The position numbers and the translations under genes are program-made. Under the pieces are notes generated by a model, which saw nothing but the letters and a program-made list of their open reading frames with translations, did not search any database and had not been told where the DNA came from. A DNA stretch of 64,000 bases from Flabesymbios commensalis (Eukaryota > Annelida > Polychaeta > Terebellida > Flabelligeridae), in assembly GCA_964017125.1 (NCBI GenBank), contig OZ024902.1, positions 102,206,682 through 102,270,681 of the forward strand, written 5' to 3'. Positions 1 to 11,100 of the stretch are shown here, one piece after another; position 1 is the stretch's first letter; each line of letters starts with the position of its first letter.

Positions 1-1780
1 CACTGATATCTTCATTATTAGCCTTGCATTTAGCACTAACATACAGTGTCATTTATATATGCAAAGTGGTACTAAAGCTCGACAGAGATTGATAGATATT
101 ACATTATAGGACTGCATTTATAGTGTTACATGTATAAGGCTATATTGGTACACAGGATGCGACACCATAAGTTCCTTTTCGGGTCAAGGTATTAAGCTTG
201 GTGTATGGACACTAGTCAAAAACAATCACAAATTTAGAGATGCATTGGCAAATCTTGGTTGAAACTGGACACTGTCACCAGATTTCTATGACGCACTCCA
301 AGAGTTCACATGCCGTTTATATTGTCCAAAATCATTAACGTGTGATATAAAAATTTCCAGGGATAAGAATGGCATCATGCGGAGATAGCTATATACCAGC
401 ATGCCAAATATCAAGCAGGCATATGTCACAAGAGTTTGGTTATCTGTCCTGATATCCCTCGTCCTGAGATGATAATCGCGGCTGGATTTTCAATGCTTAA
501 GATAAAAACTTGAATTTATATCTAGTTTTTCTGCTCCAGATGCTGTGCTAAATCTCATCTCGTGTAGGCCTACTTGTAAGTGTATTTGTAAACTGCCAGT
601 GTCAATGTCTTGAAAATAGATTAAAATGTACAAATGTAGAACTGTATAAACATGTATGATGAAAAGGCATTCTTCGGACGATGACACAGATGATGATAAA
701 TTATAATACTAAACACCCAAATTACTTGTGTGATAGATTGAAAAGTTTGTTCAACGACGTGTTCACACTTTAAACAAAGACAAATGCAATTAAGGACATA
801 TCCACTATGGCATTTACAGCTTGTGTGTAAATATATAGTGTATCACATGATTAGATCACATAGCTAAATAGTAGGCCTACATATCGATATTTACATGTAC
901 TGGACACCATAATACTGTAGTTTTTTTACAGTGCTGAATGGTGGTAATGATTTGGGTAGCATGTTTATTTGATTTATTTTATCGACATCTTAATTTGATT
1001 TTAACTTAGTTTTGATTTAACACTAAAAAAGAATATTTGGTTTCTGTTCTGTTTTAAATCGTAAACAATGATCGAGCTGAAAAAGAACATTGTTTATGAT
1101 CATCATTACTGCTGAATTCAAATTTATACAGGTGAAACGGATTTAATACATTACGCTGAAATCAAAGAATTAGACCTTGTTATCCTATTCAAACTACTAT
1201 ATCGATCTACCATGGCTACTCAGGTATATACTATGTTGATAATTAATAAAGTTGATAAATAACCACCATGCTACGGATTCATGATAACAACCGAAGAAAT
1301 ATATACTAGTATTACCATGATTACTAAAGAAATGAACCCTGCTATCATTAATTTATTTATAATTACATTTTCTTTTTAATTCGTGGAGAAATATAAATAT
1401 TTATTATTTGATTCCACCAAGAAAAGGATGGATAATATCAACAAACGTTGAACATAAAATGAAAGGCCGTATCGTTACCGTTCTGAAAAGGCCATCATAC
1501 ATTTGTGTTTATGTGTAAGGCATACAAAACCATTTAGAGTAATAAAATAGATAATATAGATAATATAGACAAATATAAGACATGTATGCCTTATTGTGAC
1601 ACATTTCATAGAGATACGCTTTCGGTTCGCACAACAAGTGCTATGAAGCACGCGTCTGTTGGATAACTAAACTGCTTTTATATTTACAAGATATACAAAA
1701 AAATAGTTTTATTTAATGCTAGTTTGATTGTCTTACCAGAATATTTACTTACAAATTTTCGAACATTATATAGACATAAA
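1..1780. other. AT-rich intergenic stretch, nothing recognised
   Basis: I see no coding exon, RNA gene or clear repeat structure here. Two copies of the GTAGGCCTAC palindrome occur (about 564 and 871). Short open frames are spaced as expected by chance in AT-rich DNA. Confidence 0.5.
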
Positions 1781-1781
1781 T

Positions 1782-2100
1782 AAACCAGTTATGCCATGGA
1801 GTTAAGAAATACAGCTTGAAATTGGCTGCCATCTTGGATTTGTCGGCGAAATATTGGTTAAATCATTTATAAAACATCAAACACGTATTCCTTGGCCCGA
1901 ATTGTGTCAGAAACGATGTATTATATTGAGCATAACTGGTTTATTTAAGTCAAAAAATAAACCAGTTATGCCATAGAGTTGAGAAATGCAGCTTGAAATT
2001 GGCGGCTATCTTGGATTTGTCGGTGAAATATTGGTTAAATCATTTCCAAAACATCAAAAACGTATTCCTTGGCCCGAATTATGTCAGAAACGATGTATTA
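1782..2100. repeat. Tandem duplication, about 177-bp unit, two copies
   Basis: Two units begin at about 1782 and 1959 with the same AAACCAGTTATGCCAT start. They stay alignable through CTTGGATTTGTCGG and GTATTCCTTGGCCCGAATT to a shared GTCAGAAACGATGTATTA. Between them lies an inverted copy of the unit's start (GCATAACTGGTTT, near 1930). A simple local duplication of a repeat whose family is unknown. Confidence 0.85.
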
Positions 2101-3800
2101 TGGATTTTTGTAGGACTAATAGATGAAAAGATATAATTAATAATTACTTTTTGATTCCGAGACCCCCCTCTTTAAAACAGAAATTACTGCCCTTAAGCTA
2201 CCGTTCTGAAAAGGCCATCATACATTTTTAAAAATCCTCATATATTTATCTAACTGAAAATCACAAAAAAGTTTAGTCACCTTAATCGGTACTAAATTTT
2301 GGTCTGGCCCAAGGACTATTCGTTGTACTTGACGACATTAAAACACATTTAGATGAAAAACATACAAAAGAAATACCAAATCAGTGTCGCTTATGTTTCT
2401 AAATGACATAAGGGCAATTAAACAATACTTTGTCAGTTTTATTATATTGATATAGTTATGTTGATGTTATTTCCTTACTCTCATTTTACTATGGGGAGTT
2501 TTTTTTAAATCACTCCCAAATCACTGTTATGTATGTCGCTCGCTGAAGGTGTTTATTTTTTAAGAAGGGGGGGGGGGTAATTACCCCATACTCAACCGAT
2601 TTTATTTTATTGATATAACTATTTTGTTGTTATATTCTTACTCCCATATAATGTAGGAGTTTGTAACGTGTACATATATAGGGGCCTATGAGTTGATGTT
2701 CATAGTAAAGTTACAAACGATTTGTGTCTGTTCGAGATTGACAAAATATGGAATTTTCTTCATAAAAATGATGATTCTGTTAACTTTGTGTGGCTTTAAC
2801 CCTATCAATATACTTGCAATGTTTTATATTGTGAACTTCGTTCTCTTCCAGTGTATTGGAATGATTGAAAGTGAAAAAAAAATACTCTTTCTAAGACTCT
2901 TTGTAAAATTGTGAATTTAACTTTTTTAGCTTGAAAAATTAAAAACCCCAGAATTTTTCAAATCGGTCCTTGAAATAAATAGACTTCCTCAAAAAGAACC
3001 ATTTGCTGAGATGGAATCACATATCAAACCCTTGGTAGCGGTAGCTCCCCTACTAAAATGAAACATTAAAGTCAACTAGGGTATGCTGATATTTTAGTGG
3101 GTTTTTTTTTATAAAGAGGTCATTATGGGTTAACAAATAGGTAAAAACAGAATTGTAATATATTTTTACAATAAATGTGATAATAAGTAGCATATTATAT
3201 GCAATTTAATTTAAAAATATTATTCATCAAAAAATATTGATATATATTCTGGGCGCCATTTTGAAAAATGGCTATAAAACGGTCATCTGAATTTTTACGT
3301 CTTGGGACTTTTTTTGGGCATTCTCGATACAATACTAAATTCAAAAAGGCAAAAATCCCTTCTGTTGCAAATTGTTCCAACTCAAATCATAAATGCCCTT
3401 GACTACTAGTAGATTTGTTTCAAATTCCATGTTTTCCAGTCCATGTGAGTATCCTGCGAAATTCAATTGTTACAATCCAATTGATCACTCTAATGAAGTC
3501 AAAAATGTGTAGAGTAGACTATACTATTGAAAGAATAAAAATATGTATTTTTCACTTTTATTATCATGCTTGTTACCTTACATTATACAGATTGTGCTAG
3601 CTTGATTATTAAATATATTCTTTAACATTAACTGTGGTACAGAATAAAAGAACACAGACGGTTCACAGATATAACAAGTGTCCCGAAGTGTCCAAATCAT
3701 CAAAACAATAAACACCACATTGACAAAATGTTATATAGATGTGGGCTCAGCGTCGCAGAAAAGAAGCCAACATTGGGGTACCATCTCATGTGTATAATAC
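2101..3800. other. Intergenic stretch without recognised gene
   Basis: AT-rich sequence with a G homopolymer near 2567-2577 and A/T runs. The open frames at 2693-2914 and 3195-3600 have composition like their flanks, no splice context and no family resemblance, so they are not called as genes. Confidence 0.45.
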
Positions 3801-3855
3801 ATAATAGTAATAATAATAATAAAGTAATCTTATATAGCGCAGTTCCAGTCCGTGG
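3801..3855 (-). repeat. LINE 3' tail scrap (antisense)
   Basis: Read on the minus strand, a segment near GCGCTATATAAGATTACTTT is followed by a run of ATT triplets. A 'GCGCTATATAA' segment followed by a short simple repeat is how many CR1/L2-like non-LTR retrotransposons end. A comparable end (GGCGCTATAGAAA, then GAATT repeats) closes the LINE at 36610-40980. No coding part is seen, so this is a badly 5'-truncated copy. Confidence 0.55.
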
Positions 3856-4189
3856 GTCTGTTCGTTGTGATTTACTGGCTACAACAGCATAGCTTTTTCA
3901 ATTACAAAGATGTCATCACGTCACTTTCTCATCTGACTCCCATGTCCAAGATTATAAATCCGACTCCTATGTCTATGTTCATAACAATTGCACTACAGCC
4001 ACATTTATGAAATGTATGTTTAGTTTGATTTTCATAGGTGACCACCATGACAGCGACTCATCTAAGTCTTTTGACTTTTTACGAAGATCGGATATGTTCA
4101 GAAAACATTATTATTATCTGCACTTTTACACTGTACATGTATATGTTTTGTTTTCTGATTCGAAATAAACGATGTATCTATCTATTTAA

Positions 4190-4490
4190 CAGAAGTGTCA
4201 TGGCGGTCATCTTGGACATATCCCAAATAGCTGACTTTTGACACCAACCAGGATAATCTACCAGCGCGTGTTCAGAAAATAATGACGAAGATCAGATCAA
4301 TATTGGCGACTGGAGAGCGTTTACGTCGATCTTGGATTATGCAAATTATCCCATGGTGGCCATTTTGGATATGAAAATTAGCCTATTTTTAACTGAACCA
4401 AGATAACCTATCAGAGCGTGTTCAGGAAAAAAATTATGAAGATCGGATAAATATTGGCAACTGGTGAGCGTTAATGTCGTCAAATTGTTG
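4190..4490. repeat. Two-unit repeat with GGCCATTTTGGA core, about 153 bp each
   Basis: Two diverged units start at about 4193 and 4346. Each carries an ATGGCGGTC/ATGGTGGCC plus TTTGGAT block, then CAGGATAATCTACCAG-like and GCGTGTTCAG blocks, then GAAGATC(G)GAT and ATATTGGC. The style resembles the 144-bp array inside the Tigger element at 59.3-60.9 kb, but direct relatedness is not shown. Confidence 0.6.
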
Positions 4491-4981
4491 AATAATAATA
4501 AGAAGAAAAACAATAGATAGCACTAGGTGGAGACTTAATAAATTAGCAGTATTAATATCTAAAAGTAATATTCATTCTTGGCAAGAAAATTGTTCCGTTA
4601 TTGATACAAATTTGTGAGACAAGAACCATTTAGAATATATTGAAATAAGACATATATATATACTCACATTCATATAGATAACATAAAATGAGCGACTTGC
4701 TCATATACATCTGCTATGTATTTAAATAGCTGCACGTCACTTGGAGTGAATCAATTTAAGTGATTGTCAATATTAAAGCTGGTCTGTTTGTAAGTGTCCT
4801 AATACCAATGGCTGGACTGAGCATAATGATCAACTGATTAAAGTGAGAATCGATCTGTGGATAACACACCCTGCAGCTCATATAGAGAATGATGCTGATT
4901 TTGAGTAAAGTAGACATATATGTACATTATCAACTGATTCTGCTTCGCTCTATCTGTGGGCTGCTAGCATCCACAATTTAA

Positions 4982-5092
4982 CCCATAGACGTCAGATTCT
5001 GTCGTCTAAAGCCGATCCCAGGTATTCAAATGAAGCTAACTAAGAATTAATGATGATTTCAAATTGGAATTCCCATTTCAGCGTTGTGAGGG
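4982..5092. mobile_element. Short TTAA-flanked MITE
   Basis: The element begins CCCATAGACG after TTAA (4978-4981) and ends GTTGTGAGGG before TTAA (5093-5096). TTAA target duplication with CCC...GGG ends is the hallmark of piggyBac-type elements. The internal GACGTCAGATTCTG block also occurs in the foldbacks near 6000 and 30580, so this is probably a deleted relative of those. Confidence 0.65.
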
Positions 5093-5422
5093 TTAAACAG
5101 GATTCGTACATGTCAATCAAACAATGAAATTGTTATTCCGAATCATTTTATAGTACACAGCTAATTTTATAATTCAATAAAGCAGTACATGCCTTCATTA
5201 CTGACTGGAAGTCGAGTCAACATGAGTAATAAAGCTGACTGGGTCACCCAAAGTAAAAGATCTACGTGAACATGGCAACATGATGCAGAATACACTTGGA
5301 GAATAGATCAATCTCTTGAAAGCTTATAAAACAGACATCCCATATTATGGCACCCCTGTATAAGCCATCCCCTCACATCACAGTGGAAGTGAAGAATACT
5401 CAGGCTTATAGTGTTGACCTAA

Positions 5423-5638
5423 CCCTTTTCGCGTCAAGTTATCTAATTTTCACCCACTTGAAGTTGTGTCTCGCTACAGCGACACACAACTTCATGTGGG
5501 TGAAAATCACTCATATTTGAAAACCAAATATTTGCAAATCTTGATATTTAAATACTCATTTCATTCCCAATAACAGTGATTTAATCGGCTGATAAAACAG
5601 GTTAGAATCGACTATTGTCGTGATTAGTGGCGGAAGGG
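5423..5638. mobile_element. TTAA MITE with CTTGAAGTTGTG foldback
   Basis: Ends are CCCTTTTCGC and GCGGAAGGG, bordered by CTAA at 5419-5422 and TTAA at 5639-5642. Inside, about 5450-5510, TTTTCACCCACTTGAAGTTG is followed after a few bases by its inverted copy, giving a strong hairpin. The same hairpin recurs at 13361-13591, near 29930 and near 43230, so this is a dispersed piggyBac-derived non-autonomous family. It has no coding capacity. Confidence 0.75.
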
Positions 5639-5751
5639 TTAATTAATGTTGGTCCACCAAATAACATCTTGTGTGTGCTTGATAATTGAGGGATAACATA
5701 TCACATATAGATTTTACGCTGAACTTATTCGCTGGATAATTGAGGGCTAAC

Positions 5752-5835
5752 ATATCGTCGCCTCGGAGCTAAAGGATCCTATCTGACACTCGTCAGAGTG
5801 GCAGATAGGATCCTTTAGCTCCGAGGCGACGATAT
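5752..5835. repeat. 84-bp essentially perfect palindrome
   Basis: A 34-base arm starting ATATCGTCGCCTCGGAGC is mirrored exactly by 5802-5835. The 16-base loop is itself nearly palindromic (CACTC-GTCA-GAGTG). Absence of arm divergence suggests recent origin or arm-to-arm correction. Local GC is far above the flanks. I see no target duplication. Confidence 0.9.
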
Positions 5836-5979
5836 TACATACAAATTTGTATCTGAACTCAAACTGCTTTTTCATAGAAATATAGACTGTACTGCTGTAG
5901 TTTATAAGTGTAGCGGGGTTTTTTCAAGACTGGAAACTAGCAAATGAATGACCAGTCATGAAATGCAGAATTACACCTA

Positions 5980-6240
5980 TTAGTGCGGGGTCCGTCTTTA
6001 TACATCAGATTCTGACGTCTGCGGAGGTCAGATTCTGTGGTATAAAGACGGTCGACATCAGATTTTGAAGTATAATGGTCCCCGCACTGAAATAATTAAA
6101 ATATTTATAATGGCCGTAGACCCATAACATAGATATAAAGCGGAAAGTGCTAACTAAGACATTTATGTTGATTGTAAATTGATAAAACAATTTTTGTCTC
6201 CATGGTTTGTACAAAAATATTTCAGCGCTGTTAGGGTAAA
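5980..6240. mobile_element. Foldback element with paired CAGATTCTGACGTC arms
   Basis: GTGCGGGG and TCTTTATACATCAGATTCTG are followed by an inverted counterpart and by CCCCGCACTG. After this comes AATATTTATAATGGCCGTAGA, which recurs after the foldback at 30538-30670 (ATGGCCGTAGA). A CAGCGCTGTTAGGGTAA end at about 6222-6238 resembles other TTAA-type ends in this window. Non-coding. Confidence 0.6.
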
Positions 6241-6659
6241 TGGCAAATTGGAATTCTTGATCTACAATGATCTAAGCAGCATAACGAACTAATGATATAA
6301 TTATGGGCATACATGATATCGGTCATATATTCATTGTCAAAAGACAATCCAATAAGACAGAGAAAATGTAGCTTAGGAGCAAGGACGTAGGCCTGTGCAA
6401 CATACTTATATGGCTGTCCAACATTTACTGCATAATCTGAAAGGGGTAATCATTATTTCCCGATACATTTAACAAATAAAAATTGTAATCATCGTCAGCA
6501 GCGTCGCCACTGTATATTGATTTTAAACAATCTTCTGCAGGCTTAAAATATTATTTACACATACAAATATATACAGTTGACTTTATACAATACATAATAA
6601 GCACACATGTGTATACAGATATATTTCAGAATTGAAATGCAAAATACATTGTATTTCTA

Positions 6660-7900
6660 AATTTCACATAAGTTTTCAGTTTCATACCATTAATTTCGGA
6701 TTCTAAATGGTGTGGCATAGAAATATAAGTCCTTGATGTTAAAAGTTATAATAAATATATCTAATATTTCAGGTTCAGTTTCATTTATACTCCAATCAGT
6801 GAAAATTGTTTCTATTTGCATGTTACCAAGGTAACATAAGTGGGAGATATTCATGCAATCCACAGATCCAATTGTGTTGTAGTAGTATTTCATAAGTGTA
6901 CAAATGGCATTTTTGAACTTCAAAGGCCATTTCAAGCTTCAAATTTTTTTCTGTATTTGCCTTGCTATATTTTTGGAGCTAACCATGCTAGAGACTTGGC
7001 TAATATGTGAACCGAAGTGGCAAAATGAATCGTAAGTTTGACAAATGATGCTAGGGCCCTTAAAAGCCCAAATTAACTAGATTTTACCTATTTCTAATTT
7101 TTACATACGTTTTTAATTTCATATGATTACTGTACTTTCGAATCCTAAAATTGTAAGAAAATAGATCTACGTGTTGAGAATTTTTTTTTATATATACTGT
7201 ATTTATCCTAATAAACTCCCACATCCTTGATTTGAAAATAAAACCCATGATCATGTAGTCAATAAAAACTACTCTAACAAAGGGTCATCCCTGCAGGTAA
7301 TCTCATGGGGTATTCTAATTAAAGTATTTAATAGAATAAATGCGATGCTTGTTATTGTTCAGTCTCATTTATACTTCAATCAGTTACATTTTACAGTTAC
7401 AATGCTATTAGTCACTAATAAGTTGGAAATATTCATGCAGTGTAAAAATCTTGAAGATCAAGACATTTGGTGTATACTGTTAAAAGTTTACAAAATGCTA
7501 GAACTATGTGCTTATTATTAAAAAAATGGGATCAAAATGATTTTTATTCTATTTAATTAACTTATCAAATTTATTCTATTAGACGGGTCAATAGAATACC
7601 CACTGAGGCTAGAGCGGAGTTGGCGCTTTTTGGAGTAGTTTTTTAATGGCTATATGATGTACCTGTACCATGATCGTGGATTTTATTTTCCAATCAGGGG
7701 AGTGGGCGTTTATTGGAATATGGGCGTTTATTAGAATAAATACAGTTAATTCAACTGTGTGTTATATTTAAAAAGTGTACAAATTTTGGAGGCAATTTTC
7801 TCAAAATCACACAGTTTTAGATTTCGAATTTTGTAAATTCATATTTTTGGAGCTAACTACTCTGCTGGTTATACCATTTCTAAATCAGCAGCTTATGACC
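6660..7900. repeat. Old tandem duplication with a nested inverted-repeat element
   Basis: Blocks in 6680-6990 recur in the same order in 7110-7870: CATTTATACTCCAATCAGT against CATTTATACTTCAATCAGT, AGATATTCATGCA against AATATTCATGCAG, and TTTTGGAGCTAAC in both. The second copy is interrupted by sequence with inverted ends. ACTGTATTTATCCTAATAAA at about 7197 is mirrored by TTTATTAGAATAAATACAGT ending at about 7747. The inner parts (ATGATCATG against CATGATCGTGG) also pair. This looks like a MITE landing in one half of an older duplication. Confidence 0.6.
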
Positions 7901-8187
7901 AATTTTGTCAGGTTAGGTCACATATATCACTTTAAAGGTAATTTTATGTAGATTAAGGATCAGCGACTCAGGACTTAAAACATGCCCACAGATAAAATGC
8001 TCAGATAAAATCACAATTTTGCATCAAACAAAATACTTTAGTAAAAGCTACTGATTTAAAATGACTAAAATCTACAGCCATAAAATCTTGCAACAAACCA
8101 TAATTGAAGACCTCACAGTTCTATCTGACATGTATTGTATTTACATTGTACTTACATAGGTGTACATGTATTCCAATATCAAGAATA

Positions 8188-11100
8188 TTAACCAACCATT
8201 CCGGCAAAAATAATCAAACCATATACAATAAGGCCAATGATCAAACCAGCTATATTAAGAGCCATAGCGACTCGCCCTTTGGATCTGGCATCGGTGTAGT
8301 TCCCATTTGAGTAAGAAGACATAGCTACACCTGCAAGACACAAATATTTTTTGGTTATTCAAAGTTACTGTTACTGTGTACATATTAACATGATAACCAA
8401 AATGTATGGTTAAATTAATCTAACATAATAAAATTCATCAGTTGCTTTAACCCTGTCTCTTCTACGTTTTCTTATGATTTCAAAACAAAAAATTATCGCA
8501 ATACCAATATTCTGATATCTTTTAAACCTTTATTCCAATACACATGCAACTCTTTATGCACACAAACAACTCCATTTTGTATATATCCCTGCTACATGAG
8601 ATCAAATCAGTATATTATAATTATGTCAATACATCTACTCAATTATAAAATGTCCGACGAAGCATATTATACAAATGATCCGCAATAAAGAGCAACAACC
8701 GTTGTTGCTATGGGCAGAAATGGCAAAGCTTATTAACGCATTTAAAAACGAAACTATCCTATATTAATGTAAATGTACTATGTAATTTTATAAGACAAAA
8801 AATCAATGTGATTCTATGGCCAACAAACAGGCGTTTATCATGATTTACATTCTTGGTAAATGTGAAATAGTCAGGTGGCCAGAGGTGGCAAAGGAGGGTT
8901 TCGTTACCACTTGAGCGTGCATACCTAAAACATTTTAAGTATGTCAAGGGGACCTCTAGGCATAATTAGCACCCGGTTGTCGGCTTGCAGGTGTCTGCAT
9001 GAGTTTTTGAGGGGCAAAATAAGATTTATTACGAAACCGCAGAAAATTAATTCAGTGAAAATAAATTAGTTTATTATAATTAAACAAAACGTTTTAAGTA
9101 TGACAGAGAATGGACCAGATATATGCACAATATATTTTAAAATGTAGCTCATAATGAAATAAATTACATTTGTTAAGTAATTGGATCACAACGAGAAATT
9201 AGTAAACGGTTGAACCGAATGCTTTCCCTGTACAAGTAAAATCTTTGCAATTGATCAAGGATCAGCCTATTTTCAGAACCAGTATTTTACGGTGATAGTT
9301 AAATGAAATATGCTACTTTGTTGTGATATACCATATACTGTGCAGTCATAATAATAATATTAATAATATAGTATAACACATGACACCTGGTAGAATGCAT
9401 ATGTATAAAAATACATGTAAAATAGATGCATATAAATAATGTTAGGGAGACCACATAAGTATACATAATTATCATAAATATAGATACTGTGGCATCAGCT
9501 TTTAAAAACAAATACATTTTCAAAGCCGCTTGTGCTTAACAAACCAATAAAATATGAGAAACCAGTGGCTCATAATTTGTCACTTCAAGTATGAAACACG
9601 ATACTGTGCTCTTGACATGTAACATACACAGAAATAACATATAAGAATGTTGGCAATTCAGTAAAACATCGCACTTCCATGTTTGAATGAACCATATTAT
9701 CCAATTAGGAATAAGGAACAACCCATCTGACGTCTAGCACAACTACACCGTGAATTAATACATTTGCAAAACAAGTAGACACAGCTCTAGACATAAAGTA
9801 GGCATTATCTGACATCTCATGGGATGAGCAGTGCTGGATTCAGCAATTGAAGCCAATTTGTTTACTATGATTTTTAATACACATCACAGCTGGCACAGTC
9901 ATCCGCTTATGTGCTTTAAAGGGGTCCTGGGGTCATGCTCCCCCAGGAAATGTCAAAATCTAAGGCTTGAAATGGTGCTTTCCGAAGCATATAAAAGCCC
10001 AAATTAGTGAAAAAAAAAATTAGGGGGGGGGGGGGGGAGATTCTGAAGGGAGGGAGCCGCTCCCTCTGGATCAGCTACTGATGGGTTGTATAATTCGATT
10101 GGGCTGATAATTATAGTGTTCTGGAGATGATATACCAAGGAGAGCAATATGGGCACAGCACAGACCCTAATAAACTGTTTCGGATAAGTCATCCTTTGTG
10201 GGTGTTTTTTTAAGATCTGTTTCTTTTTAGGCCTACCATGGAAGTAAATTGACTTCTACAGCAGTTGATAATAAAGGGATTGCACAGTTTGATCACAAAT
10301 TGCTCCTCTTCTTTTAATTGAGGTATGCCATTTTCAACGCTTGAATAAATAGTATGGTTGATGACATTACTCATATAAACAAAGTAAGCTGATGAAGATA
10401 TAAACATATTTGCTGGGAGATGTCCGCTTCATCTTGCCTAATAAATAGTATATGAGCACAGATCTGTGCCTCGATATGTCATGAATGTATCAGGATGATA
10501 CATTATGTTAGTAGATCTACATGCATATATGATACTATAGTGTACAGAAACTATATTATAGAACCGAAAAGTTACAATTTAATGTTAAAATATGGCATCA
10601 CAATGTAGGCACATGACATTATAATGTCACTATATGATGGTATAAGCTTGTCATAAACCTTGAAATTTGTTATGGCATGATAGTGTCGATATATGATAAT
10701 TATAGTAGGGCCTACCATAATATGGAATTATAAAGACAATATATGGCAATGAAATAAAAATATAATGAAATCTGAATGTTTTTATACCCTGTTATGACAC
10801 TCAACTGGTGGGATATTCCACATTGTGCCATACAATGATGGGATGGAGCACTACTGTGTCAGGATGTGTTACTTTAATAAAAAAATAATACTATTGCACT
10901 AGCTGTAGTGTAAAAATATTACATCCACCTCATTGTATGTGGTATTAAATGTTATCAGCACACTGTCACAATAGGATGCTGTGTTTTCAGAATAATGGAG
11001 TTATAGTATCAAGATATGATACTAATTTCCCACACCATGCTATTATAATATATATGACATTAACTAGTCGATATATCACATTTTGTTTAACTGTATATGT

